Shown: positions 33,851-35,292 of the stretch, one piece after another
Layout of the letters: each line of letters opens with the position of its first letter
Position numbering within the stretch: the first letter of the stretch is position 1
Source: Lachnospiraceae bacterium
GTDB taxonomy: Bacteria; Bacillota; Clostridia; Lachnospirales; Lachnospiraceae
Direction of reading: 5' to 3'
Length of the DNA stretch: 35,292 nt
Assembly (NCBI GenBank): GCA_021202335.1
Contig: JAJQDE010000019.1
Span: 1 to 35,292 of the forward strand
Program-made: the position numbers and the translations under genes
Notes under the pieces: generated by a model
The model's database searches: none
Seen by the model: the letters and a program-made list of their open reading frames with translations, nothing else
Told to the model about the DNA's origin: nothing

Positions 33851-34054
33851 TTACCGGGTGAGTGAATTTGCGGATACGCTTTTTACAATGAAATGCGAAA
33901 CCTTATCATAGTTATCCTCGGGCAGGATAAATACCTTCCTGCCGCTTTCAAGGCAAAGCGCGGCAGCTTCCCTGCGATTGTTGACATTATCACAGAGCGC
34001 GTCAAAATCGTTTTTGAACGCCGCAAAATCCACTTCCGTTATTAAATTTTTCAT
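33851..34054 (-). CDS. Small protein resembling Phd/YefM antitoxins, no toxin next to it
   Basis: 67 residues from the ATG at 34054, chosen because AGGAGG lies about eight bases upstream; a longer in-frame reading starts at 34102. The arrangement of a short strand, a helix (FAAFKNDFDALCDNV), two strands (EAAALCLESGRKVFILPEDNYDKV) and a helix is like the Phd/YefM antitoxin fold, including the acidic EDNYDKV turn. No toxin gene lies on either side. The relation to antitoxins is a pattern judgement only. Confidence 0.6.
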   Translation of the reverse strand: MKNLITEVDFAAFKNDFDALCDNVNNRREAAALCLESGRKVFILPEDNYDKVSHFIVKSVSANSLTR

Positions 34055-34164
34055 TGGGGGGTCCTCCTGTTTATAGTAGAGCCGCCGTTCCTTATCAAAC
34101 ATACGCGTGCTTTGCCGCCGTATATTGGGAGTAGATAAAGCGCGGCTGACATCATATTGTATTA

Positions 34165-34193
34165 ATAATACCGAATTTTTGTATTAATTTCAA
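34165..34193 (-). promoter_or_regulatory. Promoter of the Phd-like gene
   Basis: On the minus strand: -35 TTGAAA (34193-34188), a 17-base spacer and -10 TATTAT (34170-34165), about 110 bases before the chosen start. Confidence 0.5.
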
Positions 34194-34255
34194 TAAGTTT
34201 CTAAATATTTTGTAATTATTTTGAAATTATTCAGTATTTTCAGAGCGCGGCGCTT

Positions 34256-35083
34256 TTACTGCACGGAAGGAACAAAGCCTTCAAAGATAAACAGGTCAAA
34301 GCGTTTGGAAACATGCTCAAGCTCCTCCTGCGAGCGCACGGTCCACGCCACGCTCAAGGCATGGTAGAGCTTGCGGCAGAGTGTCCGTGAAAGCTCGTTT
34401 TTATGCTTGCAGTTGTATGCCACAAAGTCGGGAGAAGCATAAAAATTGCCGATTAAATGCGACAGCAGGAAATATGACGGTCGCAGCTTCCTGCGCGTGA
34501 AATCCTCAGAGAGCTGCCCGCGCACGATATCGGGGCGGTGTACCTTATACCAGTGTACGGCAAGCGGATGGAAGGACTCGATGCAGTAAGCGCCTTTATA
34601 ATTGGAAAGAATACGGTCGCAGATGCTGCAGAGCCTGCCGGCATTATGATCGACCTTATATTCGATAATCAACGGCACGCGCCCGTCCACAGCCGCCAGC
34701 GCCTCCTCAAAGGAGGGAATGTGCTCCTGCGTGCCCATCAGGCAAAAGAGCTTAAGCTCCTCAAAGGTGTAATCCTTCAGATATCCGTTTACGCCGCAGA
34801 CGCGGCTGAGGGTATCATCGTGAAAGACGACCAGGATGCCGTCCTTTGTCAGATGCACGTCAAACTCAATGCCGTAGCCCTTGTCTGCGGCAAGCTTTAT
34901 GGCGGAATATGAGTTTTCGGGCGGGAGAGCGTCGCCGTCTTTGGTGCCGTGAAGCCCTCTGTGGGCGTACATATGCCCGTAAAACGGCTTGTAATCAGGT
35001 CTGCCGCAGATACGCGGCTTGATTGAAATAAGATACAGTACGCAGACTGCGCATAAAATCAGAAATAACAGTAACAGCTTCAA
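34256..35083 (-). CDS. Membrane-anchored glycerophosphodiester phosphodiesterase
   Basis: 275 residues. One N-terminal membrane segment (about 2-22) is followed by the GDPD TIM barrel, which cleaves glycerophosphodiesters to glycerol-3-phosphate and an alcohol. Catalytic and metal residues are visible in YAHRGLHG, PPENSYSAI, GIEFDVHLTKDG and VFHDDTLSRVCG, then PLIIEYKVD. The start codon is TTG, behind AAAGGGGCG; no ATG lies upstream in frame. Orientation and an own promoter suggest a single-gene unit. Confidence 0.92.
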   Translation of the reverse strand: MKLLLLFLILCAVCVLYLISIKPRICGRPDYKPFYGHMYAHRGLHGTKDGDALPPENSYSAIKLAADKGYGIEFDVHLTKDGILVVFHDDTLSRVCGVNGYLKDYTFEELKLFCLMGTQEHIPSFEEALAAVDGRVPLIIEYKVDHNAGRLCSICDRILSNYKGAYCIESFHPLAVHWYKVHRPDIVRGQLSEDFTRRKLRPSYFLLSHLIGNFYASPDFVAYNCKHKNELSRTLCRKLYHALSVAWTVRSQEELEHVSKRFDLFIFEGFVPSVQ

Positions 35084-35125
35084 TTTAATCGCCCCTTTTA
35101 TAACTATAATGAATATTTTAATAAA

Positions 35126-35154
35126 ATTTTATATAATATTTGCGCAAATTGCAA
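35126..35154 (-). promoter_or_regulatory. Promoter of the phosphodiesterase gene with a palindromic spacer
   Basis: On the minus strand: TTGCAA (35154-35149), a 17-base spacer and TAAAAT (35131-35126). The spacer contains the perfect palindrome ATTTGCGCAAAT (35138-35149), a possible operator. Confidence 0.45.
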
Positions 35155-35206
35155 CAGTCCGGCAAAAACATAATATCTAAACTTTTCGGAACTTTTAAGC
35201 GAATTG

Positions 35207-35278
35207 TTGTGCTTTTTGCATTTTTAGTTTAATATAAATAATATATCTTATGAGAAGCTGCAAAGCAGATTCTCATAA
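35207..35278 (+). promoter_or_regulatory. Promoter and leader hairpin of a gene beyond the window
   Basis: TTGTGC (35207-35212), a 17-base spacer and TAATAT (35230-35235) are followed by the hairpin TTATGAGAA-G-CTGC-AAA-GCAG-A-TTCTCATAA (35248-35278, one mismatch). This looks like the start of a plus-strand transcript; the coding part lies outside. Confidence 0.5.
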
Positions 35279-35292
35279 AAGCCCTCGTAAGA

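Overview
This window looks like chromosomal DNA from an anaerobic, low-to-mid GC Firmicute, most likely a Lachnospiraceae-type clostridium. This is inferred from the gene set: a large Bacillus/Clostridium-type SRP RNA, a FASII operon that uses FabK and a FabT-like MarR regulator, a fused AccD-AccA carboxyltransferase, a predicted Na+-dependent F-type ATP synthase, a DUF3048 (YerB) lipoprotein, and G-rich ribosome-binding sites. No phage, insertion sequence, CRISPR array or integrase was seen.

Layout: 1-345 holds the 3' part of tRNA-Asn and a complete tRNA-Cys, each with a terminator. 477-4846 holds an AEC permease, a methyl-accepting chemotaxis protein, a cation diffusion facilitator and, on the minus strand, a DUF402 protein. 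5012-12306 is a complete atp operon (atpZ-like, atpI, B, E, F, H, A, G, D, C) behind a strong promoter whose -10 box sits between inverted repeats. It ends in a striking 48-bp tandem repeat array of hairpins. 12636-14633 holds a small hypothetical protein, the SRP RNA and a YerB-like lipoprotein.

14885-19396 is an unusual chaperone locus. A degenerate J-domain/TPR protein is broken by one in-frame TGA and is followed by an HscC-type Hsp70. A 65-codon orphan gene with paired palindromes around its promoter lies at 19595-19792. 19882-29073 is a type II fatty-acid synthesis operon: acpP, fabK, fabD, fabG, fabF, fabZ, accDA fusion, a flavin oxidoreductase with a Cys-rich tail, fabH and a terminal MarR gene. 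Two perfect TTTGA-N3-TCAAA boxes lie just downstream of its promoter, which suggests autoregulation by the last gene. accB and accC are not in the window.

29102-35292 is a set of mostly single genes: a membrane diguanylate cyclase, cheD, a 57-codon orphan, a PHP phosphoesterase, a PAP2 phosphatase, a Phd-like orphan and a glycerophosphodiesterase. Several share a modular 5' leader consisting of a hairpin followed by an AATGGGG(G)ATT start region. The most interesting targets are the interrupted J-like/TPR-HscC locus, the repeat array after atpC, the FASII operator cluster, and the recurring hairpin leaders and terminators.
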